Shown: positions 25,515 through 37,630, counted from the stretch's first letter. The stretch: 64,000 nt of DNA from Pilatotrama ljubarskyi (GCA_022385805.1 MU277691.1:245366-309365); one strand, 5' to 3'. Notes: a model not told the origin generated them from the letters alone. Numbers and translations: made by a program.

Positions 25515-25937
25515 GATACTCACCGGTTCGGAACCACACGACGCTGGGAATGCTGCGACCAGCCGAGCCCACTCATGATCCACATACTGAGATTACTCCG
25601 ATGTACGGCGAAGGAGAGAAGTCGAAGCAGGAGATTTGGGTACCGCCGCTAGCCACAGCATGGCCTCGGGCGTGGCGAGAAGGGTGATCTCAATGCAGTC
25701 ATTCGCAGAAACACCGCGGGCGCAACCGGCCAACGACCCATTAGAGGGCACGACGGTCACTAGCCGACTACTCACGATCGGGATCCGAGCAGGAGAAGGT
25801 CGAAAGCTATGAAAAGCTTGACCAGAGAACGCGCATGCGACGAGCTGTGTCTCGGTCGAGTCGCAATGGATGCGCACACCCAGATAGCGGCCCGCAAGTC
25901 GCGCCCCGAGGCCACACGAGGCAGACGAACCAGCCAC
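25515..25937 (-). other. Exon-like minus-strand pair of unknown family
   Basis: A minus-strand frame ends DCIEITLLATPEAMLWLAA at a GTACCC donor and resumes in phase after a 59-nt gap and a TCTCAG acceptor as YVDHEWARLVAAFPASCGSE, which then meets a consensus GTGAGT donor near 25518. The phase agreement and good splice signals suggest real or formerly real exons. I recognise no domain, and the start and downstream exons could not be fixed. Confidence 0.2.
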
Positions 25938-27423
25938 GCTTCAGACGGAGCGTCAGGAAGGCGCATTTGGGCGACCGCGACTATCATGTGCTGTGAACGA
26001 GCCTCGGCGAAGAGGACTGCCATTGGACGACGACGGGCGTACCTACGACAGGATCGGAGGATGACATGATGGAATCTGCACCTCGAGCATCATAGAACGA
26101 CCTGAGAAGAGGCGCTCACGCCCGTTTGCGGCCGTTGTCGGCGCAAGGGAATATTCCACGGAGGCGAATGTCGAGACGAGGCCGCATTTGCGAGTCATCG
26201 GATGAGTGCGGCGCCATCTGAAGCAGTCGAGAAGATATTCATCTCAGCGTCGTACTCGGCTCCAATGGTTCAAGTGGGCGACCCTGTTGCAAACTCGCAC
26301 GAAACGCGGACAGGCTACCCATGACCTGGCAGATAGTAGCCTCGACGCCGCCGCCAGGTAGTGGCCATGTGCAAGAGTTTACCCCATTGGCATCGCGAGG
26401 GTTTCCTGGAGAGCGTCGGGCCGCGGATGGAGAGCGTGTAAGCCAATTTGTTTTCTTTGAGACCGAGGGCGCGCACCTGCTGGGCACACGAGAGGTGGTG
26501 ATGCCGTATAGAGTTGCAGGGCAGTCCGATTTTCCACGGATCAAATTGCCATATATGAGAGGGCATCAGTTTGGAATCAATATGGGCCGATAGGTAGGGA
26601 CGGAGGACTGCCCGAAGGAGTACTGCGCAGGCGAAGAGTCCGACGGGGTTCCTACGCTCAGAGCCGTCAGCTGCCACAATCCAGGTAAAAGGAAAAGTCC
26701 GCATGAGATAGGGCAGGAGAGTCGAGGAGGACGGGCTGTTGTCAGTGGCGGCGTCGGGAGTGCCCTGTGGTTGGCTCGCGGTGAGCTGGTGCGGGAGGAA
26801 GATGAGGCGCTATCAGAAGAGAGGGTCGGGGAGTGACGAGTATTTCCGTGCGCGTCGGAGGAGGGAGATAGAGGGCGCGGGCGCTATGCCGCGCGCGGGT
26901 GCAGTGGACGCGAGAGAGATGGCGGCGGCGGCGAGCGTGCGAGCGGTGGAGGACGTGCGCAGGAACGGGGACGAGGAGGAGGAGGACGTTGAGAGCAGCG
27001 AGGAGGACGGGATGTGTTGCGGGAGAAGCACGGACCGAGGATGGCGGAAGATGACAGTGCCTGGCAGAGATCTGGCGAGATCTGAGCAGGTCTGTAGAGA
27101 AGCAGTCGACTGGTGCTAGCCATGTTTATGTTTCGCCTCGTCCGTGGTTCCCGTCGCCGGACGCCAGCTGCGACCGTCGCGTGTATAAGTATTCCGTATT
27201 TATTCCCCGTCTTCGCCTCGTCCCCTCGCACGCCCGGTCCCGTCCAACGCTGCTTCTTGGCTGATCCCCTGGTAAGCCTTTCCCTTAACCGTCCCCGCCG
27301 GGCCCTATACTGATTCTGAATGCCGGTTCTCCCGGGATCATCCCACTCTCTCAGCTTCGAGAGGAGCTGTAATCCACCTCTATATTGCAGCAACGTCTCT
27401 CTCGCTTGTCCCCGTCCTTCGCC

Positions 27424-30400
27424 ATGTCCCAAGTCCAACCACACCGCGAAGCCGACGAGACACGCGCTCTCCTGCACGACCGCGATGCCTACCCCCGCTC
27501 CTACCACTCCGCCACCTCCAGTCGGACGCAGTCCCCAGAGCCCGCCGAGCCACCAGTCTTGAACAAGGTTTCACCTAGTGACCTCAGGTGGGTCCTTGCT
27601 GGACTCTGGAGCGCGGTCTTCCTGGGAGCGCTGGATGGTGTGGTTCATTCCGCTTGCTGATCATCCCCCCCCGCTGACCTCGGCCTCTGTCTGCTAGGAA
27701 CGATCGTCGCAACACTGCTATCGCCCATCGGCAGTTACTTCAATGAATCGAACCGCTCTTCGTACATCGGGACATCCTATCTGCTTTCTGTATGTTGTTT
27801 CACCCCTCTCTACGGTGCGCACTTTCCCCATTCCCCCGCGTCTCTCCCTTCCTCAACCACGCGTCTCCAGGTCGGCTGTCAGACATCCTGGGCCGCAAAG
27901 GAGCGATGCTTCTCGCCCTGTCATTCTTTGGTGGGTCCCCATGTGCAGCCACCCCGCACACGCATCGCTAATCAGCCGGCGGGTCAGGCTTGGGCACTCT
28001 CTTCTGCGGCCTCGCGCCCTCCATGGACGCCCTTATCGCAGCTCGTGCCCTCGCGGGCATGGGAGGCGGCGGGTGAGTGCTTTCCCTGCTCGGCCAGACT
28101 TGCATCAGATTCTCACTACTTTCTGTGCGAACGCTGAATCACAGCGTTATGACAGGTGCGCGCGCTCGAATGGTTGGATGACGTCATCCCTCGTACTCAC
28201 GCAGACTCACCGCCAGTTTCGAGTGTCGCTGTAACGGATCTAATTCCACTGTGAGTTTTCGCTGTAACACCTCGGGCCACGCGAGAGTTCGTTCGTGAAC
28301 TGACGGCGACCATGCAGCCGTCAGCGAGGCCTTTATCAAGGCATGACTAATATGTGAGTTTTCCGTGCGACCGGGCACGCACTCTATTCACGTCTACGTC
28401 AAAACAGTCTATTTGGCCTGGGGGCTGGCTTGGGCGGCCCGCTGGGCGGTTGGATGAACGACGCCCTCGGATGGTGGGTCAAGCCTCCGCACTGCTCTGC
28501 GCGGGACAGCAGGACACGTTCTGACATGTTCTGATCTTCCTTTTGGCGTGCGGTTTTTTTCTCGACTTCAGGAGATCAGCGTTCCTCCTCCAGGTGAGCT
28601 GTCCCCGCACATACTCCGGTGCCCATCGAGCTGAGCTGGTTTTCGATCAATCCCTATCGGAATCACCTCAAACTCAATCGTGTGCTCCTCCCTCCTGTCT
28701 TGCACATGCGCCACGACCTCCTGACTGAATGCGCGATTGTCGGATATGTCTCCCCCTGCCCGGTGCGCGGAGTTAGATGCCCATCCTGGTGTTCTCCTTC
28801 GTGCTCGTCGCTCTCAAAGTTTCGATCCGGCTTCCGGATGAAGTCCAAAACCAGCCCGTGCGCGCGAAACTTCGCCGCATCGACGTGCTCGGGTCGTTCA
28901 CGCTCGTCGGCACAGTCGGCTGCCTCCTGCTCGGCCTATCGCTCAAGTCGACGGAGGAGCTGCCGTGGGGCCACCCGGTCATCTGGGGACTGCTGCTCGC
29001 GAGCGTGGTGTTCGGCGCCGCGTTCATCTGGGTGGAGACATGCTACTCGCCGTACCCGGTGATGCCCATGCGCCTCGTCAAGCAGCGGACGCCTCTGTTT
29101 GTCTCGCTGTCCAACTTCTTTGGAAGTGTGGCTGCTTTCTCGATGGTGCGTACTAATCCCTCAGTAATGCGGCGGCGCCGAGCTCAGCCGAGGCATGACA
29201 GATTTATAACGTGCCATTAGTAAGTGCACCCAGTATGGCACTGCAGTCGCTCCCTTACCGACCGCACGTTTAGTACTTCTCGGCTGTAAGGTTAAACTCT
29301 TCGACGGATGCAGGTGAGCTGCGTCTCCCGCGTGCCGCTTCGAAATGCGATTCAAATCCTCGCTCCAGGCTTCCATCTATTACCTCACTCTGTACGTCTC
29401 CCGCGGGTGCAATATCCGTCTGCGACCTCGACTGACCTTCGTCCGTCAGGTGGCCATCTCGACCGGGAGCGTCTTTGCTGGATGGTGCGTAGACCGACGG
29501 AAATGTCTGACCGCAGGCCCGCAGCCCGCGCATGCTAACTGACACGGTCTCGCACAGGGTCATGCGGCGGACCGGCAAATTGTACTCGCTCACGCTCTGC
29601 TCGTGCCTGCTCACCGTCGTCGCCGCCACGCTCGTCGCGATGTGGAACGACAACTCGGCGACGTGGCACCTCTGGTTCGACATCGTCCCCCAGGGGTTCG
29701 GCATGGCGAGCGTTATCACCACCACTCTCATCGTGCGTGTACCTTCCGCCGGTCGTGCCTACTTTGCAGCCCCGCCTGACAGGTTCTCCTTTCTTCTCTT
29801 GTTTCTCTTTTCCAGGCCATGATCGCGAGCGTGTCGCGAGAAGACGTGGCGGTCGCCACCGGAAGTACGTCATTTCTTATGTTATGCTATAGCACCCCAT
29901 GCGAGAGCGACGTCGCTCACGGGTTCTTTCGTGCCTGCAGTCACGTATCTGTTCCGGACGACCGGACAGGTCATCGGTGTCAGCTTGAGCGGAGCGCTGC
30001 TCCAGGCTATCCTGACAGCGAAACTCCGCGAGCGCATACATGGGCCGAATGCGATCGAGGTGCGTCCGCCGTTATCGCATCTCGTCCATAGCATATCGGA
30101 TGCATGAGCTGACCGATGTCTCCATCTTGGTTAGATCATAGAGAACATTCGGTTAGTAGCTTCTCTTCATCAAGGAGACAACGAGCTAAAGCAGGACGGC
30201 GTTCGTAGGCATTCTACGACCATCATACCCGAGCTAAGTCCGGAACTGCGAAAAGCGGCGGTGGACTCGTACGCAGACGCGCTGCGAGTGGTGTTCATAT
30301 GCCAAGCAGCGGTGAACTTCATGTGCTTCCTGTGCTGTCTACCAATCCAGGAGAACCCACTACCGTACGTACCATGCTCTTCCCGCTCAACTATCAAAGC

Positions 30401-30507
30401 GCGGGCGCTCACCTTGGTCTTATTTGTGTAGAGGGAGCCACGAAGAGCAGGAGGAGGCATGGAAGCGGAGGGATACAAATCGGAGCGAGTCGTTGGAGAG
30501 TTCATGA
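27424..30507 (+). CDS. MFS transporter, 14-TM (DHA2; Vba/Fnx1-like)
   Basis: Major facilitator multidrug or vacuolar amino-acid type transporter in a membrane. The ATG at 27424 (MSQVQPHREADETRALLHD) gives a cytosolic N-terminus before TM1 (WVLAGLWSAVFLGALDGTIV). Motif A is YGRLSDILGRKGAML, motif B RALAGMGGGG, and motif C LFGLGAGLGGPLGGW. A hydrophobic exon from about 28777 (MPILVFSFVLVALKV) begins the second half. Later pieces are GFHLLPHSVAISTGSVFAGW, MRRTGKLYSLTLCSCLLTVV, TYLFRTTGQVIGVSLSGALL and VVFICQAAVNFMCFLCCLPI, and the stop is at 30505-30507 after a charged tail. At least fifteen introns are needed, with micro-exons of 11 nt (28145-28155) and 18 nt (29202-29219), all phase-consistent. 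Substrate cannot be told; Vba/Fnx1 members move basic amino acids into vacuoles. Confidence 0.85.
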
Positions 30508-30795
30508 TGTATACCACGGATCGTGTACAAGTAGTTAGAGTAATTCATGAACACACTCCCGGCGTGCGCGTGATATATGCGAAGGCCAACGCGGTAGGAA
30601 AGACTGCCTCCTAGAGTGTTCTGGTCGATCCGTACTCCGAGTCCTGGCCCTTTCACCTTAACTGCGCTGTCTTCCGCGAGATGCAACAAGGTCAGCTCGG
30701 TACAGCCCGGCACAGGGTGCGAGATACGGCAGAATGTGCATCGAGAGCAGTGGTTTGAATACAAAACTTGAAGCGTCCGGGCACTATAAGCGAGA

Positions 30796-31077
30796 TTATG
30801 GTTGCGCATTCGACGGTGGTGATCTGGGCACTGGTCTCGTCTCCTCTATCCACCTCCTCGGCCTCTTCTCGACGACGACGACTCTCCTCCCGCTCAAAGG
30901 CGCTGCCCCGTGCGCACTCCCATCGTCCGCGTATCGTCCGCGGTCGGCCGGACAGGGGAGAATGGTGGAGGCGGAGACGGTGATGATCGACGCGAGGGCC
31001 GTGAGCCCGAAGAGCGAAGATATGAACTTGCGGCGCTGGCGGTGGTTCAGGTGCAGGGTGCGCGATACCGACGACAT
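30796..31077 (-). CDS. Small single-TM protein, possibly mitochondrial
   Basis: Intron-free 93-codon frame with ATG at 31077. The N-terminus is basic and amphipathic (MSSVSRTLHLNHRQRRKFIS), followed by one membrane segment (SLFGLTALASIITVSASTIL), a short Cys-Pro turn and a hydrophilic, Arg-rich C-terminus (VVVVEKRPRRWIEE). This layout fits a mitochondrial inner-membrane or assembly-factor-like micro-protein, but I cannot name the family. It is divergent from the mitochondrial ribosomal protein uS14m gene, 404 bases away, and may share its promoter. The conserved-looking end argues against a chance frame; small size keeps confidence moderate. Confidence 0.55.
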   Translation of the reverse strand: MSSVSRTLHLNHRQRRKFISSLFGLTALASIITVSASTILPCPADRGRYADDGSAHGAAPLSGRRVVVVEKRPRRWIEETRPVPRSPPSNAQP

Positions 31078-31481
31078 GCTGCTGCTCTTGGGGTGCGGTC
31101 TTTCGCTATGACGCCAGCGGTATCATCAGTCTCCCGCTCGTTGCTTGAGATGACCTGAGCTCTGGGAGACATACGTTCAATATTCCATGTCCTCAGCGGG
31201 GCAACTCTGTTTGGGCGCCCCTTGGATGTGGTGGTGAAACAGGGCAGGGACGACGGACGCTTGGGTAGAGTCGAAAGGAGCGGAACGTCGCCGTCGGCGA
31301 AGTCGAGCTGGATCGGGAGCGCTCTGATTGGCCAAGCGAGCCCACGCGCTCGCGGCATCGTAGACGCCCATCTCCTGAGCGTACCGTAGACGCCCGAACA
31401 CTCTCGGGCGCTTCGTGCTCACTCACCGCCACCTCGGTGCTCTTCCACCATCCTCCCTCCTCCCTGTCCCTCTGAAGCAGC
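31078..31481. promoter_or_regulatory. Divergent intergenic region, small membrane protein / uS14m
   Basis: 404 bases separating two divergently transcribed genes; it must contain both promoters. No clear TATA box is visible. The last 50 bases before the uS14m ATG are pyrimidine-rich, as is common for fungal housekeeping genes. Confidence 0.5.
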
Positions 31482-31848
31482 ATGCCCAACGCCCGTGTGC
31501 TGCGCGACATCAAGGCGCGCCATGGCGTAAACGCCAACGAGATCTTGCGCCGGGCGTACCTCTACGTCGCACGCAATGAGACGCTCCCCGCCCAGGTCCG
31601 CTTCCAGGCCCAGCTCCAGCTGAACACGTTCGGACGGTACACGCGGCCGACGACGGTCAAGAACCGGTGTATCGAATCAGGGAGGGGACGGGGTATTATC
31701 AGCGAGTTTGGGCTGTCCAGGGTATGTTGAAGTAGAATGCCTATGCTGGAAGGGCGGAGGCTAATGTGAGTGTTGCACTTTGCAGTACCAATTCCGCCTG
31801 AAGGCGTTGGCGAAGGAGCTCCCGGGCGTGCATAAGGCATCCTGGTAG
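31482..31848 (+). CDS. MRP2: Mitochondrial small-subunit ribosomal protein uS14m
   Basis: Component of the mitochondrial small ribosomal subunit head, yeast Mrp2. Two exons (31482-31721 and 31786-31848) split by a 64-nt intron (GTATGT...GCAG) encode 100 residues, the normal length. The basic N-terminus (MPNARVLRDIKARHGVN) leads to RFQAQLQLNTFGRYTRPTTV, the S14 signature region NRCIESGRGRGIISEFGLSR and the ending KELPGVHKASW. The single Cys in the signature is as expected for the zinc-free mitochondrial form. It is divergent from the small membrane-protein gene. Confidence 0.95.
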
Positions 31849-32603
31849 AGAGCGTGGACATGTCGCCGGTATCCCTACTCCGTGAGTCTCTTGATCGTCG
31901 TTCTTCGGCCTTTTCTAACGTGTTTTTAGTTTAGATTTTGTACTCCTATCATATGACTCCCCCCCAGACATAATCGCGGTCCTCGTCCGGACGCAACATT
32001 GTGCATAGTTGCGCCGTAGTTGGCCGAGTTTTCTTGCTCTTGGGCCCCGTACTTCTGGCCACCGCCGTCACATGCACGTTCAACTGTCGTGGTCATGGGC
32101 CCCTATACCGAACTGTACACCAGTACATGCACTCCAGGGCTTGGCCAAGTCGAATAAGCATAAGTCGACGGGCCCGTCCAGGCTGTCATGGATAGTACAA
32201 TCAGCTTTTCTGCCTTCCTCCCGCTTCGCAGGTAAGTCGTTTGTGACGCCTCGAGCTGTGTCCATGGCGTTGCTCTTTACTCGGCACGTCGTCATCCCTC
32301 AGTTGTACTTCGTGCAAAGACGTGTCGTATACAACACTACTATGAACACAAGCAGGAACCCGAAAGCAACGAGAACCTATGTAACGCCAGGTAGGGATGC
32401 GTCGAGCAGGTAGAGTGGTAACCAGCGATGATGGTGAGTACGGACGGACTCTGAGCGCGACATATGCAAGGGACAAGTCCCGCGGTATCTAGATCATACA
32501 CAGTATCTTTCTTCTGCCAGTGCTAAGCGTGGACTGTTCGTGAGAGTCTATGGTATCTCAAAGAGCTTACTGCGCGTCAGTGGGGGCGAGGCCTGAGGAG
32601 GCA
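31849..32603. other. Intergenic between convergent genes, no gene seen
   Basis: 755 bases between the stops of uS14m (+) and the bZIP gene (-). It is AT-richer than the genes, with short frames only. Both 3' ends are expected here. Confidence 0.5.
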
Positions 32604-34633
32604 CTACACTTGCGCGCCGACCGGCTGCTCGCTCGAGTATTCGCTGACGTGCAGCTCGGGCTCGCCCCGCTCTCTCCGCCACCGGTTGGTTATGCTGAGA
32701 GTAGCTGGGTCGACGAGGAACCTGGTGGTGGGCGGATTAGCTAAGTTAACGCATAAGCCAATCCAATGCTAGAGACGCACTTGTACCGCTTGAGCCACGA
32801 CTCGGCGATCTCCCAGTTGTTGTGCGCCAAGACGTCGTCACCGTGTATCGTCACCGCATAGCGGTAATCGTGCAGACAGTCGACAAGGCTGAAGCGGTCT
32901 ACGGCGGCATTGCGGTGAGCACACAAAGGAGGCGGGTATACATATAGCGCTCGGGGATTGCCCGAAGACACAGGGTAGACCTACCTCGGAGCAGAATCAT
33001 ACGATCACGAAGTTCAGGGTGCAGCACGCCGTCGATCACACTCTCTGAGAAGGCCGGAAGCGCCGAGCGGTCAGTTAAGCAGCAGTGAGATCGGCTTCTA
33101 AAGCTGTACGCACGATGTGGGATTGTCCTGGAATACACGAACAGGTAGGCGGTAAGATCCAGCGACGATGGGGACAATCAAGGTTCAAAATTACCTCTGA
33201 ACGAGCGTGGGCCGGAGCGATGATGGAAGACAGTAGTTATTGTTCCGCTTGTAGTTGTCGAGGTGGTAGCTATTCCGGCCGTTCGGGCGCACGTTAGTGA
33301 TCGTCGGTCTGCGTCATGGCCGTATGTCAAGCTACGCACTGTATAAGCTTGTAGGCATCGTTCTTCTTCGGCTCCATCTCTTCTTCGATCTGCTGTTGCT
33401 GTTGTGGCGATGGCTGCGACGCTGACGAGGTTCTTGATGGCCCAGCCATAGATGACATGTTGTTACTGGAAAGCGACATAGACGACATGGGATCAGATTG
33501 CACGGACATGCCAGGCATATACGTGGTCTGGAACGACATTGACATGTTTCCGGAGGAAGAAGAGGCGTACTGTCCATGTTGTGTTATGGGAGGGGACGAC
33601 GGTGGGGGAACGAACATCGGCGAAGCCGACGTGGGTGGCCGACTGTAGTCAGAGAGAAGGCTGCTGTCATGCGTTCGACTAGGTGGATATAGCCCATTTG
33701 AGCCCATAGAAGAGACAGCGGGGTTAAGCGGGACGAGAAGGGGGAAGTTGTCATTAGGTCGTGAAGCTTCGCCGTTAGACTCCGGAGCGCGCGCTCGTTT
33801 GGGCCGTAGGCCGTAGGGATCTGAGTCCTCCGCGGGTCGCTTTTGACTGGAAGTCCCTGCAGATCCTGATGCACCTGCGGTCGCCTCAGAGTTCTCGCGC
33901 TTGTGCCGCTGGTAGCTCTCCCAGGCGGTGTCGGTCTCAGCTTTGTTGACGAGGTCGTTGAAGTCGCTCATCTCCCAGCCGAGCTTGGTGAGAATACCGC
34001 CTGCGCCCTCACCGATGAAGCCACTCAAGCTCTTCAGGAGGCCGCGGAGGACTTGGTTCTCGTGCATAAGGTCTCGGGTGACCACCGTTAATGTCGGAGG
34101 CCAACTCGGAAGTGTACATCGAGTTCATACCTTTCAGGACCTTCCTCAACTGGGAGAGGGCCTCATCTTTACCTCCGGAGAGAATCTCGACGCTGGCCTC
34201 GAGGTCACGTATCTGATGTCCGTATATGCCGAGGGGCCGAAGGCGAATACCGAAGGGCGTTAATGTAATCCCCGGAGAGGAATGGCTTGCAGACTCACGC
34301 GCTGTTGTTTACGAAGGCGGAACTCCCTCTGGGCAATCCGATTTTGATCACGTCTAGCGGCTTGAGAGCTGCGAGAGGGCGACGCGGAACGTGAGCGTCA
34401 TCACGCTGAGGAGAGACGTAGGTCTTACTTGGGATTTTTCTTCCGTCCGGGCTTTCCGACTGCGGGAGATTGCGAGGTGCCAGCGTCGTTGGTTGTTTCA
34501 GCAGGAGAAGGCGGTTCTGAGCTCTATCCGCGGATTCGGAATCACTCTCCAGCCTACATGGACACACAGGCCGCGCAGTGCTCTCACACACCTCGATGTC
34601 ATGGGATACGCTCCGGTCTCTTTCGTCTGGCAT
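32604..34633 (-). CDS. YAP-type bZIP transcription factor with DUF3425-like C-terminus
   Basis: Nuclear DNA-binding regulator. The ATG at 34633 (MPDERDRSVSHDIE) is spliced to a Ser/Glu/Pro segment ending GKPGRKKNP, then SQAARRDQNRIAQREFRLRK near 34370-34310. The basic region has the NxxAQxxFR pattern of Yap/Pap1 factors. The zipper follows in the next exons (IRDLEASVEILSGGKDEALS, then LMHENQVLRGLL). A long Ser/Pro/Met/Gln-rich region (about 33900-33350) precedes a C-terminal domain of DUF3425 type: HLDNYKRNNNYCLPSSLRPT, SVIDGVLHPELRDRMILLRG, LVDCLHDYRYAVTIHGDDVL, NWEIAESWLKRYK and VDPATLSITNRWRRERGEPE, stopping at 32604. No Cys-rich redox domains like those of Yap1/Pap1 are visible, so an oxidative-stress role is not implied. 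About eight introns. Confidence 0.88.
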
Positions 34634-36734
34634 CGTGAACGTAGACAATGAACGACGGTGCACACGATGCGGGGAAACACGTAGGTGCGGGTGCGGGTGC
34701 CGTTGCGGGAGCAAGGAGGCGGTGAGGACGAGAGAGACAGCGATGGCTGGAGGCGAGGACTGTTCGCTTTCTAACCAGCCGCCGACGCGCGCGGTCTCGG
34801 CGTCGCCTCCAGCCGATCGCCCGAGTCCCGCGTCAATGTCGCAGGCGCCCGCCTCCTGCCCGACTTTCATGGAGCGCTCGTCCTTCCAAATCTCCATCCT
34901 CTTTCCCTCACTCTCGTCTAGACTCTTGAGCTCGACCAGGCGACAGCTTCGGCACATCTATACTTCATATTGCACGGAGGTTTCAACGTTGTACGACTAC
35001 CAAGGCAATCCTTGTGCTTACCCATTTTTCACGTAAACGAGCTCTCGTAAGCGCAATCGAAGCACCGCCAACTGGCCCCTCTCAGACGCCTGCTTTCCTC
35101 TTCCTCTTAGAGTACTATACTAGACTCTACGTACACGCGCAGCAACCCGAGCTGCACTCCTCGTACTCGAGAAGCTGTTCTATGGCATGCGTGGGCTACG
35201 GTGCGCCGGCTGTTGTCGTACTTTACGTCGAAACGCGCAACGCGGAATCATTTGCTGCGGTCTGCTCATTCCGGCCGCTATATCTCCTACAATCGTATCT
35301 TCTGAACGCCCTCATGTTTCTCTGACGCGCGGCGGTCGAGTCCTATTTCTGGTAGTTCTCTCGCTCTTCTCGACTCTCCATGCCCTGTCTCGACCAGCCG
35401 ACCAACCTGCTGCAGTTCGCGAGTATATTCTGACGTTGGCACACTGCAGCATCGCAGCGGCTGGTACCGGACATTCGCCAAGCGATGTCGACTTGACCTC
35501 CAGGTTCACAACGTGTCGTACGTATGTGAATTCTGCCATTATCTTCCTTTGAGCGTATGCAATGCAGCCAAAATACTCGAAGTCAAGCCCCAATGCTACA
35601 TGAAACGGATGAAAACATGTATCTCACGTCGCATCGCATTCTCAGGCAGCACGCAGTTGGTCCCTACCAGCTTCTTGACTTCCTTGCGGGCATTCGCGAC
35701 CTTTCTACGTCCTGGCGCAGCCAATATAACCTTGGAAGCCTCCATTTCCTGGGAGTATCATACTTTGTTAGACTTAGACCTACACATTATTGCCTTCTCG
35801 GTCCACATCTCGACGTTCCAGAAGGCGCGCTCGTACACGCACGACTCATCTCACACGCGTCTGTGGCCAAACCATTCCCTCTCTGCTCGGCTGTTCCTCC
35901 GCTCATACATCTGTTACGCCGGCGGTAGCATGGCCTGGCACGTCGTCCAATTTGTGCCACCGGGCCCTGTTTCATCGGCACGCACGGGTGCGGATGTGAT
36001 AATTCTCCCTGGCCCGTGGTGAGCTCAGGGATCGATAAGGCGCGTCGTCCAGTGACTACCTCCCGCACCGCTGCTCATCGCCATCTTGCAACAGTTTCTC
36101 CACACCATGCGCCCGATCGTCGACCCGCCAGGTCCGCTTCTTCAGCGACATCGGGCACACGGCAACAGCTCCCGACAAAATTCTGCGCTAGCCCCGGCAC
36201 ACCAGGTGTGCCATGCCTTTGCTTCTCCCTGAGCTCCGGCCCACGCCTGTCCCTCCTGGGCCCATGTCCGCGCACTCCAAACGCGCGAAACGTACAGCCC
36301 GGAGTACGTCACGGACCCAAGATACGGGCTTCTCGGTTCTTCCGCCGCGCTGCACGCATCATCATGCATTGTTCCGAGGAGCCTGCCCTGCGCCCGGGAC
36401 GTCGTCCCGTCCCGCGGGGTGCCCCTGCACCCACGCGAGTTAAGCTCGGGGTGGACTGATGCTAATCAGATCGACAGAGATCACCCGGCCTGCTGGGCCT
36501 CTTGCCTCATCTTCGCCCGGCACCCGGATAATGCAGGCGAACGTACCAGAGCAGGTGGCAGCCTGGCAAATATGGCGGGAACGGGAAGAGAGCAGGACGG
36601 CATAAAACAGACAGGTCCCCTCCCCAGCGCGTGCCACTCGGTTTCCCCGTCCCCTTGACCCGCGCCTGCACCACCACCCCCACCACCGCTTTGCCCCTAC
36701 GCCTGCGAGCGAGAAGCGGCACCCAGACGCGATC
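34634..36734. other. 2.1 kb divergent intergenic region
   Basis: Lies between the bZIP start (-) and the first DUF6593-like gene (+). Open frames on both strands are short and of biased composition; no splice-supported protein was found. It probably contains long regulatory sequence for the bZIP gene. A TATA-like CATAAAA lies near 36602, about 130 bases before the DUF6593-like ATG. Confidence 0.45.
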
Positions 36735-37630
36735 ATGGCTGCCACCGATCTTGTCCTCCGCTTCGTATACTCGAGCAATCCCAACGCCGATCCCCGCACG
36801 GTTAACATACTCCAGCTCACGGAGGGGTCCGACAGCGACAGTCCGATCGAACTCTACAAGGTCTGGCCGTCCGCTCGTCCTCTCCATTCGACACTAACTC
36901 ACGGTTCGTCCGCGATAGTTCCACCACCCGAACACGGGTCTCGCGACGGGCGTCACATCGATCCAACGGAAGAACATGGAGACCCAGATCTGGGAGAACG
37001 CGGGGCAGATCGAGTGGACGTCGAACACCAACGGCGCCGTCTACTTTGGCGGCGTTGAGCGGGTAGGGCACCGTACATCCTTCCCTGGCCGCCTGTTGCT
37101 CATCGTCGGCGGTCGTTCCTTTGTCGTAGGTATCGTTCCGCGAGCTGCGTAAAGCGAAGAAACCATCGAGCAAGTGAGTGGCGGCCGATCGATCCCGCCG
37201 CCGTTAGCCTACAGCCTACAGACTCTAACCTTTCTCCCGACTCCCCTGCGGCAGGTCCCGGCGGTTCAGAGTGAACAACTCAGAGTACAAGTGGAAGGTC
37301 GCGGAAAACGGCGCGGATTTGATCGTGAGTCGCGCTAAGCCGCTCTGAGAGCGCGCCACCCTCTGCCTGGCCAGGCACCTGAGCGAAGCCAAACGCTGAT
37401 TCGCGTTTCTTTTTCCCTTCTTTCCTCCGCACGTTGCGTCCGCGCGCGCGTGTCTGGCGACCTTCTTCTAGTGCGTGAGCGACAATCTGACAAATCGCGG
37501 GAAGACGATCGCGCTTTGGACGCAGGAAATGCTGATACTGCGTGTCGCGGAACGGGCCGAGGGCTTCTTGGACCGCGTCGTGGTGACGTGCTTCCTGAAC
37601 CTCTGGTTCAAGCGGCTGAATCTCTGGTAA
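36735..37630 (+). CDS. DUF6593-like protein, copy 1
   Basis: 180-residue protein of a family that, to my knowledge, is expanded in mushroom-forming fungi and has no known activity. Five exons join in phase (36735-36860, 36919-37062, 37130-37173, 37255-37324, 37472-37630). The N-terminus reads MAATDLVLRFVYSSNPNADP; later parts are YKFHHPNTGLATGVTSIQRK, TNTNGAVYFGGVERVSFREL, RRFRVNNSEYKWKVAENGAD and a C-terminal beta/hydrophobic end (LDRVVVTCFLNLWFKRLN). The order 'polar beta-strands, W-x-W-like core, EGFLDRVVVTCFLN' is the typical layout. The first donor (GTCTGG) is weak but the phase agrees. A second member lies at 49306-50237. Confidence 0.78.

Larger units (their letters stand above)
18972..27423. 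other. 8.4 kb gene-poor block with exon-like minus-strand fragments
   Basis: Between the kinase start and the MFS start I cannot build any complete gene. Reading frames are short on both strands and stops are frequent. Several minus-strand pieces look like true exons with consensus GT/AG borders, for example near 24000-23890, 25770-25515 and 20170-19970, but I could not chain them into a protein or match a known family. Likely explanations are a decayed multi-exon gene or gene family, or an old transposon too degraded to recognise. No terminal repeats, target-site duplications or transposase motifs were seen. The ends also hold the promoters of the kinase and the MFS gene. Confidence 0.4.
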
